64,000 nt of DNA from Streptomyces sp. HNM0575 (GTDB lineage: Bacteria > Actinomycetota > Actinomycetes > Streptomycetales > Streptomycetaceae): the NCBI RefSeq assembly GCF_012726265.1, contig NZ_JAASAG010000005.1, forward strand, positions 124,001-188,000, in the 5' to 3' direction. Each line of letters opens with the position of its first letter. Position 1 is the stretch's first letter. The notes under the pieces are model-generated. The model did no database searches. It had not been told where the DNA came from and saw only the letters and a program-made list of their open reading frames with translations. Made by a program: the position numbers and the translations under genes. Shown in pieces: positions 41,807-49,586 of the stretch.

Positions 41807-41833
41807 TTTACAGCGATCTTCCAACGATATAAA
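41807..41833 (+). promoter_or_regulatory. Promoter of the importer operon, overlapped by an operator
   Basis: TTTACA (41807-41812) and TATAAA (41828-41833) with a 15-base spacer, 43 bases before ATG 41877. The spacer and -10 box overlap TTCCAACGATATAA (41819-41832), which in reverse complement matches the GH2-lacI element in 11 of 14 positions. LacI binding here would block transcription. Confidence 0.7.
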
Positions 41834-41876
41834 AACTGAGCGTCACGTCGTATGCACGAACACCGTGGGAGTCCCC

Positions 41877-42956
41877 ATGAAGCCGTACGCAAGACGTCTC
41901 ACCGCCACCACAACGGCCCTCCTCACCGCTCTCGCTCTCGCCTCCGGCTGCGCCAAGTCCGAGGACGACGCCGACAAGGCGAAGCAGGGCTCGGGCGGCG
42001 AGGGCGGCGGCCAGATCGCCGCCCAGCCCGCGAAGGGCGCCGCGACCTGCACCGCCGGCCAATACGGCGGCAAGAAGCTGGATCTCTCGAAGGCCACCGT
42101 CGGCTTCTCGCAGTCCGAGAAGGAGGCCAACCCCTTCCGGATAGCCGAGACCGCCTCGATCAAGGCGGAGGCGAAGAAGCGGGGGGTCGAGCTGCTGACG
42201 GCCAACGCGCAGTCGCAGTTCTCCAAGCAGATCAGCGATGTCCAAGACCTCATCTCCAAGGGTGCCGACCTGCTGGTCATCGCGCCGCTCAACTCCGACG
42301 GCTGGGAGCCGGTGCTCAAGCAGGCGGCGGCCAAGAAGGTCCCGATCGTCACCGTCGACCGGAAGATCAACGCGAAGGCCTGCAAGGACTACGTCAGCTT
42401 CATCGGCTCCGACTTCGTGGAGCAGGGCCGGCGCGCCGCCGACCAGATGATCAAGGCCACCGGCGGCAAGGGCAAGATCGCCATCCTGCTCGGAGCGCCC
42501 GGCAACAACGTCACCACCGAGCGCACCAAGGGCTTCCGCGACCGCATCGAGAAGAAGGCGCCGGGCCTGAAGGTCGTCTTCAAGCAGACCGGCGAGTTCG
42601 CCCGGGAGAAGGGCCAGCAGGTCACCGAGCAGCTCATCCAGTCCAAGCCGGACATCGACGGGATCTACGCCGAGAACGACGAGATGGGCCTCGGAGCGGT
42701 CAACGCCCTCAAGAGCGCGGGCAAGAAGGCCGGCCAGGTCAAGATCGTGACCGTGGACGGCACCCGCAACGCGGTGCAGGGCGTCGTCGACAAGTGGATC
42801 CACGGGGTCATCGAGTCCAACCCGCGGTTCGGCCCGCTCGCCTTCTCCACCCTCGACGACTTCACCGCCGGCAAGAAGGTCGGCCAGACCATCGTCATCA
42901 AGGACAGCGCCTACACACCGGCCAACGCCGAGCAGGACCTGAGCAAGGCGTACTGA
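41877..42956 (+). CDS. ytfQ: Galactofuranose-type ABC transporter, substrate-binding lipoprotein
   Basis: 359 residues from ATG 41877 with GGGAG upstream. Lipoprotein signal with lipobox LALASGC; mature protein tethered outside the membrane. Periplasmic-binding-protein type 1 fold: SKATVGFSQSEKEANPFRIAETASIKAEAKKRG, ISKGADLLVIAPLNSDGWEPVLKQA, KVPIVTVDRKI, GAPGNNVTTERTKGFRDRI, YAENDEMGLGAVNAL, VTVDGTRNAVQGVVD. The VGFSQ, APL.S.GWEPVLK and ENDEM blocks match E. coli YtfQ, which binds galactofuranose. It is the first gene of a four-gene operon and is translated into the ATPase gene with a TGATG overlap. Confidence 0.93.
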   Translation: MKPYARRLTATTTALLTALALASGCAKSEDDADKAKQGSGGEGGGQIAAQPAKGAATCTAGQYGGKKLDLSKATVGFSQSEKEANPFRIAETASIKAEAKKRGVELLTANAQSQFSKQISDVQDLISKGADLLVIAPLNSDGWEPVLKQAAAKKVPIVTVDRKINAKACKDYVSFIGSDFVEQGRRAADQMIKATGGKGKIAILLGAPGNNVTTERTKGFRDRIEKKAPGLKVVFKQTGEFAREKGQQVTEQLIQSKPDIDGIYAENDEMGLGAVNALKSAGKKAGQVKIVTVDGTRNAVQGVVDKWIHGVIESNPRFGPLAFSTLDDFTAGKKVGQTIVIKDSAYTPANAEQDLSKAY

Positions 42957-44701
42957 TGGCCGAGGCGGAGTACGTGCTCTCCACGCGCGGGCTGACCAAG
43001 CGCTTCCCCGGCGTACTCGCCCTGGACGGCGTCGACTTCGGCGTACGGGCGGGGGAGGTGCACGCGCTGGTCGGCGAGAACGGCGCCGGCAAGTCCACGC
43101 TGATCAAGGTGCTCACCGGTGTGTACGCGCCGGACGAGGGCGAGGTGCGGCTCCGCGGCGAGCCCGCCTCGTTCGCCACTCCGCTCGCCGCCCAGCAGGC
43201 GGGCATCTCCACCATCTACCAGGAGGTCAACCTCGTCCCGCTGATGAGCGTGGCCCGCAACCTCTTCCTCGGGCGCGAGCCGCGCGGCCGCTTCGGGCTG
43301 ATCGACTTCGCCCGCATGCACCGGGAGAGCGAGCGGATACTGCGCGACTACGGCGTGCGCGCCGACGTGCGCCGCCCGCTGGGCGAACTCGGCGTCGGCG
43401 CCCAGCAGATGGTCGCCCTGGCCCGCGCGGTCTCCGTCGACGCGCGGGTCGTCGTCATGGACGAGCCGACCTCCTCGCTGGAGCCGCGCGAGGTCGAGAC
43501 CCTCTTCGGCGTCATCCGGCGGCTGCGGGACGCGGGCGTCGCCGTGGTCTACGTCAGTCACCGGCTCGACGAGCTGTACGCCGTGTGCGACGCGGTAACC
43601 GTGCTGCGCGACGGGCGCGGCGTGCACAGCGGCCCCCTGGCGGGGCTGGAGCGGCTGCGGCTGGTCTCGCTGATGCTCGGACGTGAGATCGGGGAGGTGC
43701 GCGCCGAGGGCACCACGAAGTTCGGCGGCGACCACGAGGCGGCCTCGGCCGAGCCCGTGCTGCGGGCCGAAGGGCTCAGCGTCCCGCACCAGTTGCACGA
43801 CGTGTCCTTCACAGTGCGGCCGGGCGAAGTGGTGGGCCTGGGCGGGCTGCTGGGCTCGGGCCGTACGGAGACGGCCAAGGCCGTCGCGGGTGCGCTGACG
43901 CCGGGCGCGGGCCGGGTCACGGTGGCCGGCGCCCCGGTGCGCACGGGATCTCCGGGCGCGGCCATCCGCGCGGGGATCTCCCTGCTGCCCGAGGACCGCA
44001 AGAGCGAGGGCATCGTGCCGGGCCTGTCCGTACGGGAGAACATCGCGCTGGCGGTGCTGCCCCGGCTGTCCCGTGGCGGACTGGTGTCGGAGGCGCGGAT
44101 CGACTCCCTGGTGCGTACGTTCATGGAACGGCTGCGCATCAAGGCGTCCTCGCCGCACCAGAAGGCGGGCGAACTCTCCGGCGGCAACCAGCAGAAGGTC
44201 CTGCTGGCGCGCTGGCTGGCCGCCGAACCGCGCGTGCTGCTGCTGGATGAGCCCACCCGCGGCATCGACGTGGGCGCGAAGGCCGAAGTGCAGCGGCTCG
44301 TCGACGAGTTGGCCGAGGACGGCCTGGGCGTGCTGCTGATCTCCTCGGAGCTGGAGGAGCTGATCGAGGGCTCCGACCGGGTCGTGGTGCTGCGGGACGG
44401 CGCCGTGGTCGGCGAGCTGACCGGGGACGACGTCACCGAGGACCGGCTGATGGAGGCCGTCGCGGCGGCGGCGGACGGGGAGGTGGCGCGGGAGGACCTG
44501 CCGCAGGCCCTCCCGGCGGAGGACCGTATGGAAGCCCGCGCGGAGGATGCCCCGCGCGCCGCGGGGGACGACTCCGGGCCGGGTGCCGCGGATGACGACT
44601 CCGGGCCGGGTTCCGCGGATGACGCCGAGCGGCGTGCCGCGGAGGGCGACTCCGGGCCGCCTTCCGCCCGTTCCCCGCGAGAGGAGGCGCCGCATGGCTG
44701 A
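42956..44701 (+). CDS. ytfR: Sugar ABC transporter, double ATPase subunit
   Basis: 581 residues from ATG 42956, overlapping the previous stop by one base. Two ABC domains. The first has Walker A GENGAGKSTLIKV, signature LGVGAQQMVALARA (partly degenerate, as is normal for this class) and Walker B VVVMDEPTSSL. The second has GLLGSGRTETAKAV (degenerate Walker A), signature LSGGNQQKVLLARWL and Walker B VLLLDEPTRGIDVGAKAEV. This is the RbsA/XylG/YtfR layout. The last about 75 residues are an acidic repeat tail (DDSGPGAADDDSGPGSADD) absent from most homologues. It overlaps the first permease gene by 8 bases. Confidence 0.95.
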   Translation: MAEAEYVLSTRGLTKRFPGVLALDGVDFGVRAGEVHALVGENGAGKSTLIKVLTGVYAPDEGEVRLRGEPASFATPLAAQQAGISTIYQEVNLVPLMSVARNLFLGREPRGRFGLIDFARMHRESERILRDYGVRADVRRPLGELGVGAQQMVALARAVSVDARVVVMDEPTSSLEPREVETLFGVIRRLRDAGVAVVYVSHRLDELYAVCDAVTVLRDGRGVHSGPLAGLERLRLVSLMLGREIGEVRAEGTTKFGGDHEAASAEPVLRAEGLSVPHQLHDVSFTVRPGEVVGLGGLLGSGRTETAKAVAGALTPGAGRVTVAGAPVRTGSPGAAIRAGISLLPEDRKSEGIVPGLSVRENIALAVLPRLSRGGLVSEARIDSLVRTFMERLRIKASSPHQKAGELSGGNQQKVLLARWLAAEPRVLLLDEPTRGIDVGAKAEVQRLVDELAEDGLGVLLISSELEELIEGSDRVVVLRDGAVVGELTGDDVTEDRLMEAVAAAADGEVAREDLPQALPAEDRMEARAEDAPRAAGDDSGPGAADDDSGPGSADDAERRAAEGDSGPPSARSPREEAPHG

Positions 44702-45659
44702 GATCGCGCTCGGCCGCCGCACCGCGCCGGACCGTACCGCCGTCTACGCCTGGCTCCAGGCGTACGGCGTCTACGTGGGCGTCGCGGTGCTGCTGCTGTT
44801 CAACATCGCCTTCACCGGCAACTTCCTGTCGATGGAGAACTTCCGCACGCAGGCCGTGCAGGTGGCACCGATCCTGATCGTGGCGCTGGGCATGGCGCTG
44901 GCCATCGGCTCGGAGGGCATCGACCTGTCGGTCGGTTCGGTGATGGCCCTGTCCACCTCGCTGGTGGCGCTGTATCTGGGCTACGGACCGTGGATCGCAC
45001 TGCTGGCGGCCGTACTCGGCGGCGTGGCGGTGGGCATGGTCAACGCCTCCCTGATCGCGTTCGCCGGCGTGCAGCCCATCGTGGCGACGCTGGCGCTGAT
45101 GGTCGGCGGCCGGGGCCTGGCGCTGGTGCTGGTGCCGCAGCTGGAGGACGTGCGTGACCCCGGGATGCGTGCGCTGGGTTCGGGCGACCTGCTGGGGGTT
45201 CCGTATCCGGTGCTGATCGCGCTGGCGCTGGTGGTGCTGGTGGGGTTCACGGTGCGGCGTACGACGTTCGGCAGGCAGCTACTGGCGATCGGCGACAGCC
45301 GTCCCGCCGCCTGGCTGGCCGGACTCCCCGTGCGCCGCGTGCTGTTGTGCGTCTACACGGCCTCCGGGGCGCTGGCGGCCGTCGCCGGTTTCCTCGCGAC
45401 GGCACGGTTGCAGGCCAGCGACCCCACGTCGCTGGGCACCCTGATGGAGCTGTCGGCCATCACCGCCGTCGTGGTGGGCGGCACGCCGCTCAGCGGCGGC
45501 CGGGTACGCGTCGGCGGCACGGTAGCCGGCGCCGTGCTCATCCAGCTGCTGACGGCCACGCTCATCAAGCACGACCTGCCTGCCTCCTGGACGCAGATGG
45601 CACAGGCCGTCGTCATCGTGCTCGCGGTGTACGCGGCACGCGAGAGGGGCAAGCGATGA
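44694..45659 (+). CDS. ytfT: Sugar ABC transporter permease 1
   Basis: 321 residues from ATG 44694 (GAGGAGG upstream, inside the ATPase gene). A BPD_transp_2 (RbsC-like) permease: about eight to ten membrane segments, with FLSMENFRTQAVQVAPILIVALGMALAIGSEGIDLSVGSVMALS, FAGVQPIVATLALMVGGRGLAL, RRTTFGRQLLAIGDSRPAAWLAGLPVRRV and ITAVVVGGTPLSGGRVRVGGTVAG. These match the YtfT/RbsC pattern of ribose-galactofuranose importers. The stop overlaps the start of the second permease by 4 bases (ATGA). It should form a heterodimer with that protein. Confidence 0.93.
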   Translation: MAEIALGRRTAPDRTAVYAWLQAYGVYVGVAVLLLFNIAFTGNFLSMENFRTQAVQVAPILIVALGMALAIGSEGIDLSVGSVMALSTSLVALYLGYGPWIALLAAVLGGVAVGMVNASLIAFAGVQPIVATLALMVGGRGLALVLVPQLEDVRDPGMRALGSGDLLGVPYPVLIALALVVLVGFTVRRTTFGRQLLAIGDSRPAAWLAGLPVRRVLLCVYTASGALAAVAGFLATARLQASDPTSLGTLMELSAITAVVVGGTPLSGGRVRVGGTVAGAVLIQLLTATLIKHDLPASWTQMAQAVVIVLAVYAARERGKR

Positions 45660-46855
45660 GCGCCACCAACACCCGTCGCCACGAGGCCGGTTCGCACGGC
45701 GACGCCGGTTCGCAGGGCAGCGGTGCAGAGGGAAGCGGTGCACACGACAGCGGTTCGGGGGACAGCGCTTCGCAGGGCCGGGGCGCACCCGACGGCGGCG
45801 GGCCCGCGGCCCCGCCGAAGGAAGGACGCCCGGCGGACCGCACCGCCGACGGCACCGCCCGCACCTCCCGCGGCGGTACGGGCGCCCGTGCCGAACGCCT
45901 CAGCGCCTTCGCCCAACAGCACGGCGCACTCGTGGCGTTGCTGCTGACGGTGCTGGCCGCCTCGCTGTCCTTCGACTCCTTCGCCGACCCGGGCAACCTG
46001 GGGAACATCGCCGTCTCCTCCGCGTTCCTGGCGATCGTCGCGCTGGGCATGACGTTCGTGATCGTCTCCGGCGGCATCGACCTGTCGGTCGGCTCCGTCT
46101 TCGCGCTGGGCGGCGTGCTCGCGGCATGGGGTTCGCGCCACGGCCCGCTGGTGGCGCTGCTGCTGGCGCTGACCGTGTGCGGGGCGATCGGCCTCGTCAA
46201 CGGCCTGCTGATCGCGCGGGCACGGCTGGCGCCGTTCATCGTCACGCTCGCCGCGATGCTGGGCGCCCGCGGGCTGATGCTCAACATCACCGACGAGGGG
46301 GCCGACACCTTCCTCGTCGCCAGGGACTCGCTCCTGGCCGACCTCGGACGCGGCAAGCTGCTGGGCGTCGGCGTACCGGTGTGGATCATGCTGGCGCTGT
46401 TCCTGCTCGGCGGCGTGCTGCTGCGCCGCACCCGCTTCGGGCAGCACGTCTACGCGGTGGGCGGCAACGAGGACGCGGCCTCGCTCATGGGCACGTCGGT
46501 GACTCGTACGAAGGTCTCGGTGTACGTCCTGTCCGGGCTGCTGGCCGGACTCGCCGGAGCGCTCAACGCCGCATGGCTGGCCTCCGGCGTGACGATCCTC
46601 GGCCAGGGCATGGAACTTGAGGCGATCTCCGCGGTCGTCATCGGCGGCACGCTGCTGACCGGAGGGCTCGGCTTCGTGAGCGGTTCGCTGGTCGGCGTGC
46701 TGCTGCTGAAGGTCATTCAGAACGTCATCAACCAGATCGGCTCGCTCGACTCGGCCTACCAGCAGGTGGTCAGCGGCGCGTTCCTGGTGGTGGTCGTGGT
46801 CGTGCAGACGTGGCTGGGCCGCAGACGCAAGGCGCGACTTACGGCCCCCGCATGA
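45656..46855 (+). CDS. yjfF: Sugar ABC transporter permease 2
   Basis: 399 residues from ATG 45656. The first 80 residues are hydrophilic and low in complexity (GSHGDAGSQGSGAEGSGAHD...), longer than in E. coli YjfF. The permease follows: FADPGNLGNIAVSSAFLAIVALGMTFVIVSGGIDLSVGSVFALGG, RARLAPFIVTLAAMLGARGLML, RRTRFGQHVYAVGGNEDAASLMGTSVTRTK and MELEAISAVVIGGTLLTGGLGFVSGS, then LIQNVINQIG-like VIQNVINQIGSLDSAYQQVVSGA, typical of YjfF/RbsC. It is the last gene of the operon; a terminator follows at 46900. Confidence 0.93.
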   Translation: MSATNTRRHEAGSHGDAGSQGSGAEGSGAHDSGSGDSASQGRGAPDGGGPAAPPKEGRPADRTADGTARTSRGGTGARAERLSAFAQQHGALVALLLTVLAASLSFDSFADPGNLGNIAVSSAFLAIVALGMTFVIVSGGIDLSVGSVFALGGVLAAWGSRHGPLVALLLALTVCGAIGLVNGLLIARARLAPFIVTLAAMLGARGLMLNITDEGADTFLVARDSLLADLGRGKLLGVGVPVWIMLALFLLGGVLLRRTRFGQHVYAVGGNEDAASLMGTSVTRTKVSVYVLSGLLAGLAGALNAAWLASGVTILGQGMELEAISAVVIGGTLLTGGLGFVSGSLVGVLLLKVIQNVINQIGSLDSAYQQVVSGAFLVVVVVVQTWLGRRRKARLTAPA

Positions 46856-46899
46856 GGCCGAAGGCGCCGGGCGGGTCCGCGGTTCCCGGCGCCCGGGCG

Positions 46900-46947
46900 C
46901 GGGTCCGGGAACGGGACCACCCGGGTCCGAACCCGTGCCCGGACCCG
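46900..46947. terminator. Terminator between importer operon and quinone reductase gene
   Basis: 16-position stem, one mismatch: CGGGTCCGGG-A-ACGGG (46900-46915) pairs with CCCGT-G-CCCGGACCCG (46932-46947); 16-base loop. Convergent gene ends on both sides. Confidence 0.75.
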
Positions 46948-46986
46948 GACCGCCCGGGCGTACGGCTCAGCTCTTGAGCGCCGGAC

Positions 46987-47841
46987 TCAGCCCTTGAGCG
47001 CCGCCGCGACGGAGTCCGCGACCGGCGTGGTCGGGCGGCCGATCAGGCGGGCCAACTCGCCGCTGGTGTCGGCGAGTTGGCCCTTGCCGATGGACACGTC
47101 CACGTCGGCGAGTATCGCTGCGACGCCCTCGGGCAGCCCCGCGCCCGTGAGGATGCCCGCATAGACCTCGGGCGTGACCGGCCTGTACTCGATCTGGCGG
47201 CCGCTCTGCCTGCTGATCTCGGCGGCGTACTCGGCGAAGCCCCAGGCGGTGTCGCCGCTCAGCTCGAACGTCGTGTTCTCGTACCCCTCCCCGGTCAGCA
47301 CGGCCACGGCCGCCGCCGCGTAGTCGGCGCGCGTGGCGGAGGCGACGCGGCCCTCGCCCGCGGCGGCCACGACGGCACCGTGCTCCAGCACCGTGGCCAG
47401 CTGCTCGGTGTAGTTCTCGCTGTACCAGTTGTTGCGCAGCAGGACATACGGCAGTCCCGACTCCAGGACCACCTTCTCCGTGGCGTGGTGGTCGTCGGCG
47501 AGCGCGGCGGTCAGGCCACCGGGGGCGCTGGTGTACGCGAGCAGCCCGGCGCCTGCGGCCTTCGCCGCCTCGATGACGGCGGTGTGCTGGGCGACGCGGT
47601 CCTTGTCGACCTCGCTGCCCGAGATCAGCAGCACCCTGTCGCCGGCCGCGAAGAGGCCGTTGAGGGTGCGGGGCTTGCCGTAGTCGGCGATGTGGAGCGC
47701 GACGCCCTTCGCGGCGAGCGGCGCCGCCTTCTTGCGGTTCCGTACGACGGCGACGATCTGGTCGGCCGGAACCTTCTCCAGCAGGCCGTCGACGACGTGG
47801 CGGCCGAGATTCCCGGTGGCTCCGGTGACGACAGTGCGCAT
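46987..47841 (-). CDS. NAD(P)H:quinone oxidoreductase type 2-like (NmrA/SDR fold)
   Basis: 284 residues from ATG 47841. An atypical SDR: nucleotide loop MRTVVTGATGNLGRHVVDGLL, basic NADP-selecting VVRNRKKAAPLA, LLISGSEVDKDRVAQHTAVIEAAKAAG, LLAYTSAPGG, LPYVLLRNNWYSENYTEQLATVLEHG and ASATRADYAAAAVAVLT. The YTSAPGG and RNNWYSENY blocks match QOR2 (E. coli YtfG), which reduces quinones with NADPH. It is divergent from an HxlR regulator; E. coli ytfG is likewise next to the HxlR gene ytfH, so the pair is conserved and the regulator probably controls it. Confidence 0.92.
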   Translation of the reverse strand: MRTVVTGATGNLGRHVVDGLLEKVPADQIVAVVRNRKKAAPLAAKGVALHIADYGKPRTLNGLFAAGDRVLLISGSEVDKDRVAQHTAVIEAAKAAGAGLLAYTSAPGGLTAALADDHHATEKVVLESGLPYVLLRNNWYSENYTEQLATVLEHGAVVAAAGEGRVASATRADYAAAAVAVLTGEGYENTTFELSGDTAWGFAEYAAEISRQSGRQIEYRPVTPEVYAGILTGAGLPEGVAAILADVDVSIGKGQLADTSGELARLIGRPTTPVADSVAAALKG

Positions 47842-47917
47842 CTCTGAGTTCTCCTCTGCGGGGGGCGTATCAGGTTCGCTCACCTTATGGCTCGTACCTG
47901 CCCCGGCGTCAGTACCC

Positions 47918-47932
47918 ACCTTGAAGTAAGGT
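47918..47932. promoter_or_regulatory. HxlR operator candidate ACCTT-GAAGT-AAGGT
   Basis: 5-bp inverted repeat with 5-base spacer, embedded in TACCCACCTTGAAGTAAGGTACC. It overlaps the AAGG ribosome site of the hxlR gene and lies 77 bases before the reductase start, so it could control both divergent genes. Confidence 0.6.
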
Positions 47933-47938
47933 ACCGGC

Positions 47939-48358
47939 ATGGCCGTAAGCAGCAGCACCGCGGCGGACGGCACCCTCTCCGGCGAGTACGTCGTCGGCAA
48001 CGAGGGAATGTGCCCGTACCGCCTGATCCTTGAGCACGTCACCAGCCGCTGGGGCGTCCTGGTCCTGATCCTCCTGCTCGACCGTCCGCACCGGTTCAAC
48101 GAGCTTCGCCGGGCGATCGGGCGCGTCAGCGAGAAGATGCTCACGCAGACCCTTCAGACCCTTGAGCGCGACGGGCTCGTGCACCGCGACGCCAAGCCCG
48201 TGATCCCGCCCCGCGTCGACTACTCCCTCACCGGACTCGGCCGTGAGGCCGCCGGGCAGGTGCGGGCGCTGGCCGCGTGGACCGAGGAGCGCATGGAGAA
48301 GGTGCAGGAGGCGCGGGAGGCGTACGACACGGCGAAGGGGAACGGGAAGGGGCGCTGA
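47939..48358 (+). CDS. HxlR-family transcriptional regulator
   Basis: 139 residues from ATG 47939. Cys-containing N-terminal helix GNEGMCPYRLILEHVTSRWGVLVLILLLD, then PHRFNELRRAIGRVSEKMLTQTLQTLERDGLVHRDAKPVIPPRVDYSLTGLGREA, the HxlR winged helix. The cysteine in MCPY occupies the place of the redox-sensing cysteine of QorR/YodB-type HxlR proteins, so quinone or electrophile sensing is likely. It is divergent from the quinone reductase. The C-terminus is a charged helix. Confidence 0.93.
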   Translation: MAVSSSTAADGTLSGEYVVGNEGMCPYRLILEHVTSRWGVLVLILLLDRPHRFNELRRAIGRVSEKMLTQTLQTLERDGLVHRDAKPVIPPRVDYSLTGLGREAAGQVRALAAWTEERMEKVQEAREAYDTAKGNGKGR

Positions 48359-48451
48359 AGGTCCTGCCAGGCGGGCGCGGGCTTCCGTGACCGGTCGGGC
48401 CGGGTGCGCTGGTTCCGGTTCAGATCCCGTTCGCCGCCGCCCGGTTCAGGC

Positions 48452-49423
48452 TCAGCTCCAGGGCAGCCCGGACCGGTGCCGCCAGTACGCGGCCGCCGGT
48501 TCCGCCATCGCCGACAGGCGCCCGGCGTCGTCCGGGGCGAGGCGCGCGGCCGGCGCCGACGCCGAGACGTTGGCGTCGAGTTGGTCCACCGTGGCCGCGC
48601 CGGACAGTACGACGTCCGCCCAGGGCTCACGCAGTACGGCGGCCAGCGCCAGGACGTCCGGGGCGGTGCCGGACTCCCGCGCGAGGCGGCCGAGGGGCGA
48701 GTCCGCGGCTTCGTGCACGAGGCGCCCGTTGGCGAGCGCCTCCTTCACGATGACGGTGCGTCCCGCGTCGTGCGCCTCCGCCAGAGCGGGGCCCGCCGAG
48801 GGCTCCAGCAGGTTGTACGTGGACTGGACGCTGGAGAAGAGCGGAACTCCCGCGACCTCGACGGAGAGCGCGGCGCGGATCGCGGCCGGCTGCTCGGGCC
48901 CCGACGTGGTCACCCCGACGGCGACACCCTCGGCGGCGAGAGCGGCCAGCTCCTCCTGAAGCGGGCGGTCGGTGAGCACCGGGCTCGCGGGCGTCACCGA
49001 GTGGACCTGGTACAGGTCGAGCCGGTCGCCCAGCAGGCCGCGGGTCTCGGACAGTTGGCGTTCGAAAGCGGACCGGCTGTGCTCCTTCACCTCGTGCACC
49101 TCGGCGTCGATGTGCCAGCCGCCCGTGTACGTATAGCCCCACTTGCTGCCGATCACGACGTCGCGGCGCTCCGGGCGCCTTCGCAGCCACTCCGCGAGAA
49201 ACTCCTCCGAACTCCCGTAGGAGCGCGCGACGTCGAAGTACCGCACCCCGTGTGCGTACGCCGCGTCGAGCACCTCGTGGGCACGCGCCTCCATCGCCCC
49301 GACGGTGCGCTCGGCGGGCAGATCGGACTCCCGGCCGAGGTTGATGTAGGCGGGACGCCCCAGCGCGGCGAGCCCGAGACCGATACGGGCGGCCGGAGTC
49401 GAGGGGAGACGTTCGAACGGCAC
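48452..49423 (-). CDS. Aldo/keto reductase
   Basis: 323 residues from GTG 49423 (GGAGGAA about 8 bases upstream); an upstream ATG at 49486 would add 21 unlikely residues. TIM barrel with the catalytic set: GVRYFDVARSYGSSEEFLAEWL (Asp and Tyr), VVIGSKWGYTYTGGWHIDAEVHEVK (Lys) and LDLYQVHSVTPASPVL (His), then SGPEQPAAIRAAL and PWADVVLSGAATVDQLDANVSA for cofactor binding. The YINLGRESDLP region suits the AKR subfamily often annotated L-galactose/pyridoxal-type dehydrogenase. The substrate is not predictable. It converges with hxlR. Confidence 0.92.
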   Translation of the reverse strand: MPFERLPSTPAARIGLGLAALGRPAYINLGRESDLPAERTVGAMEARAHEVLDAAYAHGVRYFDVARSYGSSEEFLAEWLRRRPERRDVVIGSKWGYTYTGGWHIDAEVHEVKEHSRSAFERQLSETRGLLGDRLDLYQVHSVTPASPVLTDRPLQEELAALAAEGVAVGVTTSGPEQPAAIRAALSVEVAGVPLFSSVQSTYNLLEPSAGPALAEAHDAGRTVIVKEALANGRLVHEAADSPLGRLARESGTAPDVLALAAVLREPWADVVLSGAATVDQLDANVSASAPAARLAPDDAGRLSAMAEPAAAYWRHRSGLPWS

Positions 49424-49586
49424 GGTCGCTTCCTCCGGTTGAGCTGATCTCGGACACGCGGCGGCGCCACCGTACCGGCCCGTCATCCTCGACGAGGACG
49501 GGATGGGCCCGGCCAGGCCCGTACCTGGAACGGGCCTGGCCGGACCGGGCCGCGAGGAGCCGGGTGGGCGTTGCCTGCGTCGTGCC

